Source: Corynebacterium sp. MSK297 (lineage in GTDB: Bacteria > Actinomycetota > Actinomycetes > Mycobacteriales > Mycobacteriaceae). Taken from it: a stretch of 64,000 nt of DNA. The position numbers and the translations under genes are program-made. Below the pieces are notes generated by a model. It had not been told where the DNA came from. It ran no database searches and saw only the letters and a list, made by a program, of their open reading frames with translations. Location: positions 62,001-126,000 of the forward strand of contig NZ_JASPGD010000002.1 of the NCBI RefSeq assembly GCF_030232885.1, given 5' to 3'. Positions 24,575-33,767 of this stretch are shown here, in pieces; the first letter of the stretch is position 1, and the number at the start of each line of letters is the position of its first letter.

Positions 24575-25843
24575 ATGTCATTGCTCGACTTAGATACTGC
24601 ACAATTTAACGAACTAGCCCAGCAAGTGCGCCGGGATTACCAGGACTTGCAGGCGAAAAACCTGAACCTGAACCTGACGCGCGGTAAGCCGTCGAACGAA
24701 CAGCTCGATTTTTCTCATGACCTGCTTACCTTGCCTGGCGATGATCCGATCGACGCTGATGGGGTAGACGTGCGCAACTACGGCGGATTGCTGGGAATTA
24801 AGCAGCTGCGCGAAATTTGGGCGAATGCCCTGGGCCGCTCGGTGGACAACACCATCGCAGCTGATTCTTCTTCGCTGAACATTACTTTTGACCTGCTGCT
24901 GTGGTCCTATACCTTCGGCAACAATGATTCTGTACGCCCGTGGAGCCAGGAAGAAAAGATCCGCTGGATCTGCCCGGTGCCGGGTTACGATCGCCACTTC
25001 ACTATCACCGAAAAACTCGGCATCGAGATGGTGTCTGTTCCTATGCTTGACGACGGCCCGGATATGGATGCCGTCGCAAAGCTGGCCCAAGATCCGCAGG
25101 TGAAGGGCATGTGGGCCGTGCCGGTGTTCTCCAACCCAACCGGGGTGAGCTTCTCTAAGGAAGTCTGCGAAAAACTGGCGGCTATGGACACTGCCGCGCC
25201 AGATTTCCGCATTGTGTGGGACAACGCGTATGCTCTGCACACGCTAACCGACGAATTCCCGGAAAATTACAACGTGCATGAGATGGCGGCAGCCGCCGGT
25301 AACCCGAACCGCTTTTGGGAAATGTCGTCGTCGTCCAAGGTCACGCATGCGGGCTCTGGCGTAGGCTTTTTCACCTCATCAGAGGAAAACATCGCGTGGT
25401 ATTCCTCCATCGCGAGCGCCCGCGGCATCGGCCCAAACAAGGTCAACCAGCTGGCGCACGCGCGTTTCTTCGGAGACGAAGAAGGCCTGAAAGCGCTGAT
25501 GCGCAAGCACTCCGGATCGCTGGCACCGAAGTTCGACGCTGTCCTGGACCTGTTGGAAAAGAAACTGGGCGGATATGACGTTGCTAGTTGGTCGCACCCA
25601 GAGGGAGGCTATTTCATTGACCTTAACGTCATCGATGGCACCGCGACACGCGTGTGGGAGCTGGCGAAAGAAGCCGGAATTGAATTAACCAAGGCCGGTG
25701 CTTCCTTCCCATATGGCGAAGATCCGCACAACCGGAATATCCGCCTGGCACCATCGATGCCTACCGCCGATGAGGTCGCTGTCGCCATGGATGGTGTGGC
25801 CACCTGCGTGCTGCTGGCTGCGATTGAGAAGAAGGAGGCTTAA
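24575..25843 (+). CDS. aspT: Aspartate aminotransferase (actinobacterial AspT type)
   Basis: 422 residues. NLTRGKPSNEQLDF near the N-terminus and SSSSKVTHAGSGVGFF around the PLP lysine are characteristic of the unusual AspT class known from C. glutamicum. It interconverts aspartate/2-oxoglutarate and oxaloacetate/glutamate, feeding the aspartate family made by lysC and asd in this window. RBS GGAAGGTAGG upstream. Confidence 0.9.
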   Translation: MSLLDLDTAQFNELAQQVRRDYQDLQAKNLNLNLTRGKPSNEQLDFSHDLLTLPGDDPIDADGVDVRNYGGLLGIKQLREIWANALGRSVDNTIAADSSSLNITFDLLLWSYTFGNNDSVRPWSQEEKIRWICPVPGYDRHFTITEKLGIEMVSVPMLDDGPDMDAVAKLAQDPQVKGMWAVPVFSNPTGVSFSKEVCEKLAAMDTAAPDFRIVWDNAYALHTLTDEFPENYNVHEMAAAAGNPNRFWEMSSSSKVTHAGSGVGFFTSSEENIAWYSSIASARGIGPNKVNQLAHARFFGDEEGLKALMRKHSGSLAPKFDAVLDLLEKKLGGYDVASWSHPEGGYFIDLNVIDGTATRVWELAKEAGIELTKAGASFPYGEDPHNRNIRLAPSMPTADEVAVAMDGVATCVLLAAIEKKEA

Positions 25844-25847
25844 GGCC

Positions 25848-26402
25848 CTGCAATTCGAAGAAACCGGCTATTGGCTCAGCCAACTCATCCCGGCCAAGTT
25901 GGAATTTCGCAGACTCGATCAGTGGCGTATTGCCAGCGCACAGATCGACGAGCAACAAGCGTTAGCGGCAACCGCTAACTTTGGCGACGTTGATACCGGG
26001 CTGACCAGCGATGAATCCGGCCAGTCCGTGCGCTGCGAGCTACTTGCCGTGGCGCAAGCCGAACAGCCCGCCATTGCGACAGCCGTTTTGGCAGCTGCAG
26101 AACTGTTACGTTCGGCAAACGGTGTTTTGCCAGCACAGCCGGGCGTGCTGCTGCCGGATATTGGCCAGAAATTCGCTGAGCTGGAACAAGATCATCTCAC
26201 CGTGCGTCACGGGTTGCTAGCCGTGCCGTATTTGTGGTCTGGGAAAACGCCACGCCTGGAAGAAGACGACCGGCTCACGTTGATCTGCCAGCTGATCATG
26301 CTCACCGATGCGGAATATGAATTTGCGGTGGAACATGGCGTCGGCAAGCTGCAAGACAAGTTCTCGACCGAAGGTATTGATCCGGGTAACTGGGGTCGTT
26401 AG
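25848..26402 (+). CDS. Conserved hypothetical protein between aspT and dnaX
   Basis: Sense begins LQFEETGYWLSQLIPAKLEF. No ATG/GTG start with a ribosome site is available; CTG 25848 lies 9 bases after AAGAAGGAGG in the end of aspT, so a CTG start is proposed (184 residues), with TTG/ATG codons inside aspT less likely. The product is a soluble, mostly helical protein without recognised motifs. Its partner genes suggest a conserved housekeeping context. Confidence 0.65.
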   Translation: MQFEETGYWLSQLIPAKLEFRRLDQWRIASAQIDEQQALAATANFGDVDTGLTSDESGQSVRCELLAVAQAEQPAIATAVLAAAELLRSANGVLPAQPGVLLPDIGQKFAELEQDHLTVRHGLLAVPYLWSGKTPRLEEDDRLTLICQLIMLTDAEYEFAVEHGVGKLQDKFSTEGIDPGNWGR

Positions 26403-26480
26403 TGGGGCTGGATATGGTAGCCAGTAATGACTCGCACCGGTGGCTGTTGGGTCTTGTGGGGATATCGGTAAAGTAGTGGC

Positions 26481-29243
26481 GTGGCTCTTTACCGGAAATA
26501 TCGCCCCGCAAGCTTCGCCGAGGTCATCGGACAATCGCAGGTCACTGAGCCTTTGTCAGTGGCGCTCGATGCCCACCGCATCAACCATGCTTACCTTTTT
26601 TCGGGCCCGCGTGGGTGCGGCAAAACCTCCTCGGCGCGCATCCTCGCACGCTCACTGAACTGCGTCGAAGGGCCGACCTCGACGCCCTGCGGGAAGTGCG
26701 ATAGTTGCCGTGCGCTCGCCCCCGGTGGTCCCGGCAACCTGGATGTCACGGAGCTCGACGCGGCCTCCCACAACGGTGTAGAGGACATGCGTGAGCTGCG
26801 CGACCACGGCCACTACGCGCCGGCGGAATCGCGCTACCGTATTTTCATCATTGATGAGGCGCACATGATCTCACAACAGGGCTTCAATGCTCTGCTGAAG
26901 ATCGTCGAAGAACCGCCTGAGCACCTAATTTTTATTTTTGCGACCACCGAGCCGGAAAAAGTCATCGGCACGATCCGCTCGCGTACGCACAATTACCCGT
27001 TCCGTCTGCTGACGCCACCGGATATGAAAGCACTGCTGCAGCACGTGGTGGAAGAAGAAAACGTGCAGGTAGAAGATGCGGTCTACCCCTTGGTGATGCA
27101 AGCCGGTGGAGGCTCGCCACGCGATACTCTCTCGTTACTGGACCAGTTGTTGGCCGGTGCGAAAGACGGGCAGTTGACTTACCAACAAGCGGCTCCGCTG
27201 CTGGGCGTGACGGACCTGGCGCTGATTGATCGTGTGATTGCCGCGCTTGCCGACGACGAAAAAGGCGAATTATTCCGCATCGTCAACGACGTCATCAATG
27301 CTGGGCACGAGCCCCGCCGTTTCGTGGAAGACTTGCTGGATCGCCTGCGGGATCTGTTGATCATCCAGGCTGTGCCTGAAGCTTTTGCCGAGGGTCTGGT
27401 TTCTGCCCCGCAGGATCGCGTGGCTGTGTTGCAGGAACAAGCCGGGTGGTTTAGCCCGGAGGCGCTGACTCATTACGCGGATGTGGTTAATGAGCGCTTG
27501 CCACAAATGCGTGGGGCGACTTCACCGCAATTGTTGCTGGAGATTTTGTGTGCGCACTTGTTGGCGCGGCCATACGTGGCAGCGGTGGGTAACGCAGCTG
27601 GTGCTGGAATTGGGACTGGAGCTGGTGTCCCGCAATCAGGCAAGTCTGGTCAGTCTGGAATAGATCAGATTGGTGCAGGTCAGGGTGCTGTAGACCAGGC
27701 GAATCGGCAACCAAGCGGACAAGGTGGTCCGCGCGGTGCTGCCGCGGCGTTGGCTGCTGTGGCTGCGATGGGTTCGTCGAAACCGCAGACAAAATCGATG
27801 CCGTCGCACGGTCCGGCGCCCAAGCCTAAGCCAGGCGAGCAAGCTGCCGGACAGGCACAGCAGCCTGAGCATGATCAGCAAACCCAGAATATTGCGCAGG
27901 CGCAGCAAGCTGCCGAGACTGCCCTGGAAAAGCCACAAGCATCTGGCGCTGGGGAACATGGTGGGGAACATAAGGAAGTTCCGAAGAATAAGCAGGAATC
28001 CACAGTTGCTGCTGGCCACGTGCAGCGAACCGAAGAATCTGCGGAAATACCACAGGCGGACCGACGACAGAGCGAACAACCACAGCGGGAACAACTGCGT
28101 GAGGAACAGCAACATGAGGAGCGGCCTTCCGAGGAACAGCCACACGATGAGCGGGTAAGTGCCGAGCAACCCAGCGAGGATGCCCTCGATATCATTCGTA
28201 GCCAATGGACAAAAATTCGCTCGAAGGTGGGGCAGACAAACCGCGTTGCTGAAGTCATGCTCACCGAAGCAAAAGTTTTGGGCATTGACGGTGACACCGT
28301 CGTGCTGGGGCACAACACCGGTGCTTTGGCAGAACGCATCAATTCTGAGGGCAACAATGCTGTGATCGTAGAAGCGGTAAGCGCCGCCGTCGACCAGAAA
28401 CTACAGGTCAAATGTATCGTTGGTACGAAAACTCCCCCTGAGCTGACAGCACAACGGCGCGCCACTCCGCCACCGCAGAGATCTGCCCAGCAGAGTACGC
28501 AGCCGCAGCAAAAGGGGCAGCCCCAGCCAGCAGACCAGCCGCAAAGATCTCAGCAGGCAAACAACGACAGTGTCTGGCCAGAACCGCAACAGCCGCCATC
28601 ACAGCGGCCGGAAAAACAGCGGTCAGAATCACAGAGGCCGGAAAAACAAGAGCCGGAAAAACATAGCACGAACGCCACTGAGAATGTGCCCGCGAACCCG
28701 AAAAATCAAGATTGGCGCGAGGTAGCCAACCAGGCAAAAAATCGGGCGCGTGAACGCGCAGCACGATCCAGCGGCGATACCTTCGGCGACGGTGTCCCAC
28801 TGCCACCTGAACCGGCTGTGGAAGAGTCCGCACCGGACGAGCCGGCGCAAATGCAGCCAACACAATCGTCGGCAAGCCACATGCAGAACGCGCAGAACGC
28901 GCAAAACGTACACGGTGCACAAAACGCGCAGAACACAGAGAACACAGGCGGTGCACAGAACACACACGGCGCGCCGGGTAGCACCGAAACCAGTAATGCT
29001 GAAAGCGGCAATACACAAAACGGCAATGCGCATAACGACAATGCGTACAACAGCAAGACAAAAAACGGCAATGCGCAAAACAGCAGTGCGCACAACGGCG
29101 GGGACGACACAGGAACCAGCACCAGCACCAGCACAAACACGGACACTAACGCCAACACCAGCACCGGTGAACGCAGCCCGGAAGAAATCCATGCCGCCGC
29201 GCGTAAGCTGCTGGAAACCGAGCTGGGCGCGCGTCCGCTGTAG
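26481..29243 (+). CDS. dnaX: DNA polymerase III subunit gamma/tau
   Basis: GTG start, 920 residues. The AAA+ domain has Walker A SGPRGCGKTSSARILA, a four-Cys zinc module (CVEGPTSTPCGKCDSC), IIDEAHMISQQGFNALLKI and the sensor FIFATTEPEKVI. Domain III ends near residue 365. A later conserved block (DIIRSQWTKIRSKVGQTNRV, ~563-650) is embedded in long Gln/Glu/Asn/Pro-rich low-complexity tracts that make up over half of the remaining protein. It loads the sliding clamp. ybaB and recR follow, as in most bacteria. Confidence 0.93.
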   Translation: MALYRKYRPASFAEVIGQSQVTEPLSVALDAHRINHAYLFSGPRGCGKTSSARILARSLNCVEGPTSTPCGKCDSCRALAPGGPGNLDVTELDAASHNGVEDMRELRDHGHYAPAESRYRIFIIDEAHMISQQGFNALLKIVEEPPEHLIFIFATTEPEKVIGTIRSRTHNYPFRLLTPPDMKALLQHVVEEENVQVEDAVYPLVMQAGGGSPRDTLSLLDQLLAGAKDGQLTYQQAAPLLGVTDLALIDRVIAALADDEKGELFRIVNDVINAGHEPRRFVEDLLDRLRDLLIIQAVPEAFAEGLVSAPQDRVAVLQEQAGWFSPEALTHYADVVNERLPQMRGATSPQLLLEILCAHLLARPYVAAVGNAAGAGIGTGAGVPQSGKSGQSGIDQIGAGQGAVDQANRQPSGQGGPRGAAAALAAVAAMGSSKPQTKSMPSHGPAPKPKPGEQAAGQAQQPEHDQQTQNIAQAQQAAETALEKPQASGAGEHGGEHKEVPKNKQESTVAAGHVQRTEESAEIPQADRRQSEQPQREQLREEQQHEERPSEEQPHDERVSAEQPSEDALDIIRSQWTKIRSKVGQTNRVAEVMLTEAKVLGIDGDTVVLGHNTGALAERINSEGNNAVIVEAVSAAVDQKLQVKCIVGTKTPPELTAQRRATPPPQRSAQQSTQPQQKGQPQPADQPQRSQQANNDSVWPEPQQPPSQRPEKQRSESQRPEKQEPEKHSTNATENVPANPKNQDWREVANQAKNRARERAARSSGDTFGDGVPLPPEPAVEESAPDEPAQMQPTQSSASHMQNAQNAQNVHGAQNAQNTENTGGAQNTHGAPGSTETSNAESGNTQNGNAHNDNAYNSKTKNGNAQNSSAHNGGDDTGTSTSTSTNTDTNANTSTGERSPEEIHAAARKLLETELGARPL

Positions 29244-29371
29244 TCTGTCCGAGTCCGTTGTAAACTGGGGCCGATGTGCGCGTCCCACTCGCGCAGACGC
29301 CTAGTTATCGGGCTGATGCCCATAGCTATGTGTAAGAACACACCACTACACCACAACAAGGAGCATCGACG

Positions 29372-29710
29372 ATGACGCAGCCACAAGACATGCAACAGCT
29401 CATCGCCCAGGCCGCCGAAATGCAGGCCAACTTGCAGAAGGCGCAGGAGGAAATCCTGGCCACCTCAGTTACCGGCAAAGCAGCCAACGGCCTGGTTGAG
29501 GTCACCATGACCGGTGGAGCTGAAGTTACCGACATTAAGATTGATCCGCAGGTTGTCGATGCCGACGACGTCGACACGCTGCAGGATCTGATCCTGGGTG
29601 CATTCCAGGACGGCCACCGCCAGGCTGGTGAGCTGGCCAAGGAAAAGATGGGCCCGCTGTCACAGGGCATGGGTGATGGCGACATCAACAACCTCATGGG
29701 TGGAATGTAA
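29372..29710 (+). CDS. YbaB/EbfC nucleoid-associated protein
   Basis: 112 residues, ATG with AAGGAGC upstream. MQQLIAQAAEMQANLQKAQE forms the N-terminal helix and GLVEVTMTGGAEVTDIKIDP the central sheet of the family. It binds DNA as a dimer. recR starts directly after its stop codon. Confidence 0.9.
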   Translation: MTQPQDMQQLIAQAAEMQANLQKAQEEILATSVTGKAANGLVEVTMTGGAEVTDIKIDPQVVDADDVDTLQDLILGAFQDGHRQAGELAKEKMGPLSQGMGDGDINNLMGGM

Positions 29711-30370
29711 GTGTTCGAAGGTCCTTTACAAGACCTCATCGACGAATTCTCGCGCCTGCCTGGGATTGGGCCGAAAAGTGCCCAGCGGATCGCCTTCCAT
29801 GTTCTGCACACAGAACCGGAAGACATCGACCGCCTCCAGCAGGCGCTTGCTGGTGTCCGCGACGGGGTTACGTTTTGCCGCATCTGCTGCAATATCTCCC
29901 GCGAAAGCGTGTGCCGCATCTGCCATGATTCCGGGCGTGATCGCTCGATGATCTGCGTGGTCGAAGAACCCAAAGACATTCAGTCCATCGAGCGCACTGG
30001 CGAATACAGCGGCCGCTACCACGTGCTCGGTGGTGCGCTGGACCCACTGGCGAATATTGGGCCGAAAGACCTCAACATCAGCCAATTGCTGCAGCGCATC
30101 GGTGGCGTGGTGCAGGACCGTGAGCTGGCAGATTCCACCTCAGAAAACCCGCTTTACGACGACGCCCCGGAGATCACCGAGGTGATTCTCGCGATGGACC
30201 CGAACACCGAGGGTGAGGCGACCGCGTCCTACCTGGTGCGCCTGCTGCGGGATTTCCCGGATTTGAAAATTTCACGGCTGGCCTCCGGAATGCCGCTGGG
30301 TGGCGATTTGGAATTCGTCGACGAGCTCACGCTATCCCGCGCGCTGTCTGGCCGCTTGCCCGTGCGCTAG
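29711..30370 (+). CDS. recR: Recombination protein RecR
   Basis: GTG start, 219 residues. It has the helix-hairpin-helix [15 protein letters not shown], the four-Cys zinc finger [16 protein letters not shown], the Toprim motif [10 protein letters not shown] and the C-terminal [15 protein letters not shown]. It acts with RecF/RecO in gap repair. There is no gap between the ybaB stop and this start. Confidence 0.95.
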   Translation: MFEGPLQDLIDEFSRLPGIGPKSAQRIAFHVLHTEPEDIDRLQQALAGVRDGVTFCRICCNISRESVCRICHDSGRDRSMICVVEEPKDIQSIERTGEYSGRYHVLGGALDPLANIGPKDLNISQLLQRIGGVVQDRELADSTSENPLYDDAPEITEVILAMDPNTEGEATASYLVRLLRDFPDLKISRLASGMPLGGDLEFVDELTLSRALSGRLPVR

Positions 30371-30402
30371 CCTGCGCTGGTGCCAGACTCGCTGGTGCCA
30401 GA

Positions 30403-31344
30403 CTATGGCCGCGGTTTCCCTGCGATCCAATACACGCACCACTGGATCGCAGCCGAGTCCAAGCCGAAGATGGACATGCCCAGTTTGCGTGCGGTTTTCG
30501 CCATCCCAGATTCCCCACTGGCCCACAGATACTCCGGCTGAAACTCCGGGTGTTGCCGGGCCAGTTCTTGCACGTGGGCAGCCAGTAGTTCCTGGTGCTG
30601 CGCATAAGGTCCCGTGACGACGTCCACGCCACCCGTTGTTTTCTGCCATTGATGCAGCGCGGCGGCTTCAATATCCGCGTCGGTTTCCGCGAGTGCGATC
30701 ACCCGGATGGTGCGCAGTGTATCCGGGTGGAAACGCTGGCAGTATTCCAGAATTGCCCACACCGACGGCAGCGCTGAAGGGTCCGCGATGAGTAGCTGCC
30801 TGCTACTGGGGTGGTGCCACAATCCGCGGGAACCATAGATCGCGCATTCGTCACCTGGTTGTGCACGCAGCACCCAGTTCACCCCCGGGGCGGGGAAGGC
30901 GTGGTCGTCGGTGCTTTCCCGGCCTGTGCGTTTGCCGTGCGTGGCCACATCAAAACAAGCGGTAGCGTTTTCTCGGTCCAAGGCGCGGAAAGTGTACCAG
31001 CGCAGTTCTGGGCGCCACGCGGAATCGCAGGAGGCAATGACGGCGCGCAGGTTCGCGCGGTCGCCGTCGGCAAGCGCGTTTTCTAAGCCGTCCAGACTGG
31101 TGTCGGAGGTAGGCATAATCAGCCCAAAAAACTCATCCGGTCCAGTGAGACGCAGATCCGCGAAAGCGGGGGAGTGCAGGTGCACCCGAAGGAGTTCGTC
31201 GGCAAGCACCTCTATAGATTCCACCCGGCAACGCACAAAAAGGTGGCGTGCGTCGCCGGGTGGGTTGGACAGGGTGGTGTCGAGAAACTCGTCGAGTGTG
31301 TCAGAGTGCTCGGCAGAATGTTGCGAGGTATGTCCATTAGCCAT
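30403..31344 (-). CDS. Siderophore-interacting protein, iron regulated
   Basis: 313 residues. The FAD-binding domain has RWYTFRALDRENATACFDV, and the SIP domain has LLIADPSALPSVWAILEY and YLWASGESGMAKTARKLG. It probably reduces imported ferric siderophore or haem complexes. A DtxR-type box overlaps its promoter region, consistent with induction under iron limitation. Confidence 0.85.
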   Translation of the reverse strand: MANGHTSQHSAEHSDTLDEFLDTTLSNPPGDARHLFVRCRVESIEVLADELLRVHLHSPAFADLRLTGPDEFFGLIMPTSDTSLDGLENALADGDRANLRAVIASCDSAWRPELRWYTFRALDRENATACFDVATHGKRTGRESTDDHAFPAPGVNWVLRAQPGDECAIYGSRGLWHHPSSRQLLIADPSALPSVWAILEYCQRFHPDTLRTIRVIALAETDADIEAAALHQWQKTTGGVDVVTGPYAQHQELLAAHVQELARQHPEFQPEYLWASGESGMAKTARKLGMSIFGLDSAAIQWCVYWIAGKPRP

Positions 31345-31351
31345 GTGGTTT

Positions 31352-31371
31352 ATCTTAGGCTAGCGTAAGAT
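31352..31371. promoter_or_regulatory. DtxR-type iron box
   Basis: ATCTTAGGCTAGCGTAAGAT is a 20-bp imperfect palindrome matching the TTAGGTTAGCCTAACCTAA consensus in core and flanks. It ends 8 bases before the start codon of the SIP gene on the minus strand. Confidence 0.7.
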
Positions 31372-31425
31372 TCATTGGCCAGTGGGTTGCGTCTGGGCCC
31401 GAGGTCACAATGTTGCGGTGCGCGC

Positions 31426-32307
31426 TTAGCGCAGGCGCTCGGTGCGCAGCTGCTCGATGGCCGGGATCTCCAACGGTTCCAGCTCATCTAACGTGCAACC
31501 CAGTGCCATGGACAACACCAGATCCGCCAACTGCGGATTGCGTGCCAGGGCAGGGCCGTGCATGTAGGTCGCGATGACCGATCCTTGTACCGCCCCTTCG
31601 GCTCGAGCTTGCGCCTCAACATCGTCGGCTGCTCCAGCACGGGCAGCATCGATATCGCAGTTACCAATACCAGTGGTGATAGCACCCAAAGGGCGGGCGT
31701 CTGGGCCGAGCACACTGGCGCCCATGTGGTTTTCGAAACCAGTCAGCGGGGAGGTCAGGCTACTGGTGACACCGGCCTGCGTTGGTTGCGAAGCGACCTC
31801 ACCAATCGCACGCTTGTGCAATGTGACGGTCCGGGCATCGATTAAGCCCAGCCCCTCGACTTCCCGTCCCGCAGCACGGAAAGTCTCGCCGACCAGCTGA
31901 AATCCAGCACAAATAGCGAACACTGGCGCACCAGCGCGGGCAGCTTTGTGCAGACCGCCGTCGGCAAGTAAATGCTCTACTGCCAGGATCTGCGCGCTAT
32001 CTTCGCCACCACCCACGGTATAGGCGTCAAGCTGGCTCGGCACCGGTTCCCCAAGCTTGATCGGGTGAATCTGCGCCGAAAACCCCCGCATGCGGGCGCG
32101 CTGACGCAGCACCAGCGCATTGCCGTCGTCACCGTAGGTGCCCAACACGTCCGGCAGCACCAGACCAATATTCAGCTCGGCTTTTGTCGCTGCCTGGCTG
32201 GCGTCGGCAGTGCGCTCAGCTGCGTTATTGTCAGCCGCAGCGTTGTCGACCCCAGCGTTGTTAGGCGCAGCGTTACCGGCCGCAGCGCTGTGCTTATCGT
32301 GTGCCAT
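31426..32307 (-). CDS. gatD: Lipid II glutamine amidotransferase subunit GatD
   Basis: 293 residues. The class I amidotransferase nucleophile region is APVFAICAGFQLVGETF, with the His region GFENHMGASVLG. Partnered with MurT it amidates the D-Glu of the peptidoglycan stem. The ~35 N-terminal residues are Ala/Asn/Asp-rich low complexity (e.g. NAAPNNAGVDNAAADNNAA). It follows murT by 13 bases. Confidence 0.88.
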   Translation of the reverse strand: MAHDKHSAAAGNAAPNNAGVDNAAADNNAAERTADASQAATKAELNIGLVLPDVLGTYGDDGNALVLRQRARMRGFSAQIHPIKLGEPVPSQLDAYTVGGGEDSAQILAVEHLLADGGLHKAARAGAPVFAICAGFQLVGETFRAAGREVEGLGLIDARTVTLHKRAIGEVASQPTQAGVTSSLTSPLTGFENHMGASVLGPDARPLGAITTGIGNCDIDAARAGAADDVEAQARAEGAVQGSVIATYMHGPALARNPQLADLVLSMALGCTLDELEPLEIPAIEQLRTERLR

Positions 32308-32320
32308 ATTCGCTGATCTC

Positions 32321-33736
32321 CTAAGCTTCCTCGGAACGGGCGGTGGAATTATTCGGCGCGGAATTCCGAGACAGTGCTGCCTGGGAACCCGACGATTCGC
32401 CGCGCTCTAAAGCCTTCTTCAAATCCCGGAAGGCAGTGTAATTCGCCAACACCTCAATACGCCCAGCTGGGCACGCATCGATGGCTTTCACCGGATCAGC
32501 GATTAACTCGTGGCTGATATCGGCATATACCAAACGCACCGCCAGGTCCGTGCCACGCTCACCGGAGGCCTTCACGGACTGCTCTGCGAAATCCTCAAAA
32601 GTGACATCCCACAGCCAGGACAAATCCTCCCCGTCGGCGACCTGGCCGTTCACCGCGATCACCAAACCTTCGGCGCTGCGATCCACCATCGACAACGCCT
32701 CTTGCCAGCCAGCCGGATTTTTCGCCAGCAACAACCGGATTTCATGATCGCCGCGGGTGATCGTGGAATAACGCCCGGCGACATCATCCACCTGCTCGGT
32801 GGCGGACACAGCCTGCTCGAAGCCGACACCGAAGGCCTCTACCGCAGCGGCAATGGCCTGGGTAGCGTTGCCCCGGTTGGCCCGGCCCGGCAGGGCCAGG
32901 TTCAGCGGGTGCGCGGCGTCGTCTAGCGATGAGCTGCGCGTAATTCCCTCGTTCGTGATCGTCCAGTCTGGGGTGGGGCGCTCGAAGATGGAGCCGTCGG
33001 CAAGCTTCTTCGCTGCGTACCAATGCTCGCCGTCGCGCACGATCGCGCCACCCGTGCGCGGGCAGGTGGTGGACTCACCGAGCCAGCCGCCGCCAGCGGC
33101 CACCCACACCACGTTCGGCGCATCATAAGCTACGGAGGTGATCAGCACGTCGTCGCAGTTCGCAATGACAGTCATTTCCGGGTGCGCTTCAATGGCGCCG
33201 CGCAAAGTGCGCTCAATCTTGTTGATCTCCCCGACGCGGTCCAACTGATCGCGCGACAGGTTCAGCAGTACCAGCGCCTGCGGGTTGATCTTGTCCGCAA
33301 CCTGCGGCACGTGCAGCTCGTCCACCTCTAAGGCGAGGACTTCAGCATCACGGCCCGCCAACAGTGCAGAGATGATTCCGGCATCCATGTTGTCGCCGCC
33401 TTCATTCGTGGCGACGGAATACTCACTGCGCAGCGCATTCGCCAGCATGCGGGTGGTGGTGGACTTTCCGTTCGTGCCGGTGACCAGCACGGCCGGGCGA
33501 TCGTCGGCAAGATTATGCATGACGTTCGGGTCGATCTTGTCCGCCAGTAAGCCGCCGATCATGCCACCCGCTCCCCGGCCGGTTGCGCGCGAGGCCACCG
33601 TCGCCAAACGAGCAACAGTGGTGGCTACCCGCGTGCGGGCACGAGACACGATAGACGCCGACGATGAGGAGGGTGACGACGGCGATGACGGTGATGATAG
33701 TGACGACGGTGACGATGACGCAGAAGACTTAGTCAT
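32321..33736 (-). CDS. murT: Mur-ligase-like subunit MurT
   Basis: ATG 33736 (or GTG 33742), 471 residues. A Ser/Pro-rich N-terminal stretch is followed by the ligase P-loop VLVTGTNGKSTTTRML and a C-terminal DUF1727-type domain. It activates lipid II with ATP for amidation by GatD. The zinc-ribbon segment reads TTCPRTGGAIVRDGEHWYAA, with only one of the expected four Cys. Confidence 0.88.
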   Translation of the reverse strand: MTKSSASSSPSSLSSPSSPSSPSSSSASIVSRARTRVATTVARLATVASRATGRGAGGMIGGLLADKIDPNVMHNLADDRPAVLVTGTNGKSTTTRMLANALRSEYSVATNEGGDNMDAGIISALLAGRDAEVLALEVDELHVPQVADKINPQALVLLNLSRDQLDRVGEINKIERTLRGAIEAHPEMTVIANCDDVLITSVAYDAPNVVWVAAGGGWLGESTTCPRTGGAIVRDGEHWYAAKKLADGSIFERPTPDWTITNEGITRSSSLDDAAHPLNLALPGRANRGNATQAIAAAVEAFGVGFEQAVSATEQVDDVAGRYSTITRGDHEIRLLLAKNPAGWQEALSMVDRSAEGLVIAVNGQVADGEDLSWLWDVTFEDFAEQSVKASGERGTDLAVRLVYADISHELIADPVKAIDACPAGRIEVLANYTAFRDLKKALERGESSGSQAALSRNSAPNNSTARSEEA

Positions 33737-33767
33737 AGGCACCTAGGATAGTAAAAAGGCGTGGTTA

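Noticed and set aside
27250..27275. Possible dnaX programmed frameshift at an A run
   Set aside because: The run is GAAAAAGG in phase GAA AAA GGC, not the A-AAA-AAG heptamer, and no short alternative frame follows.
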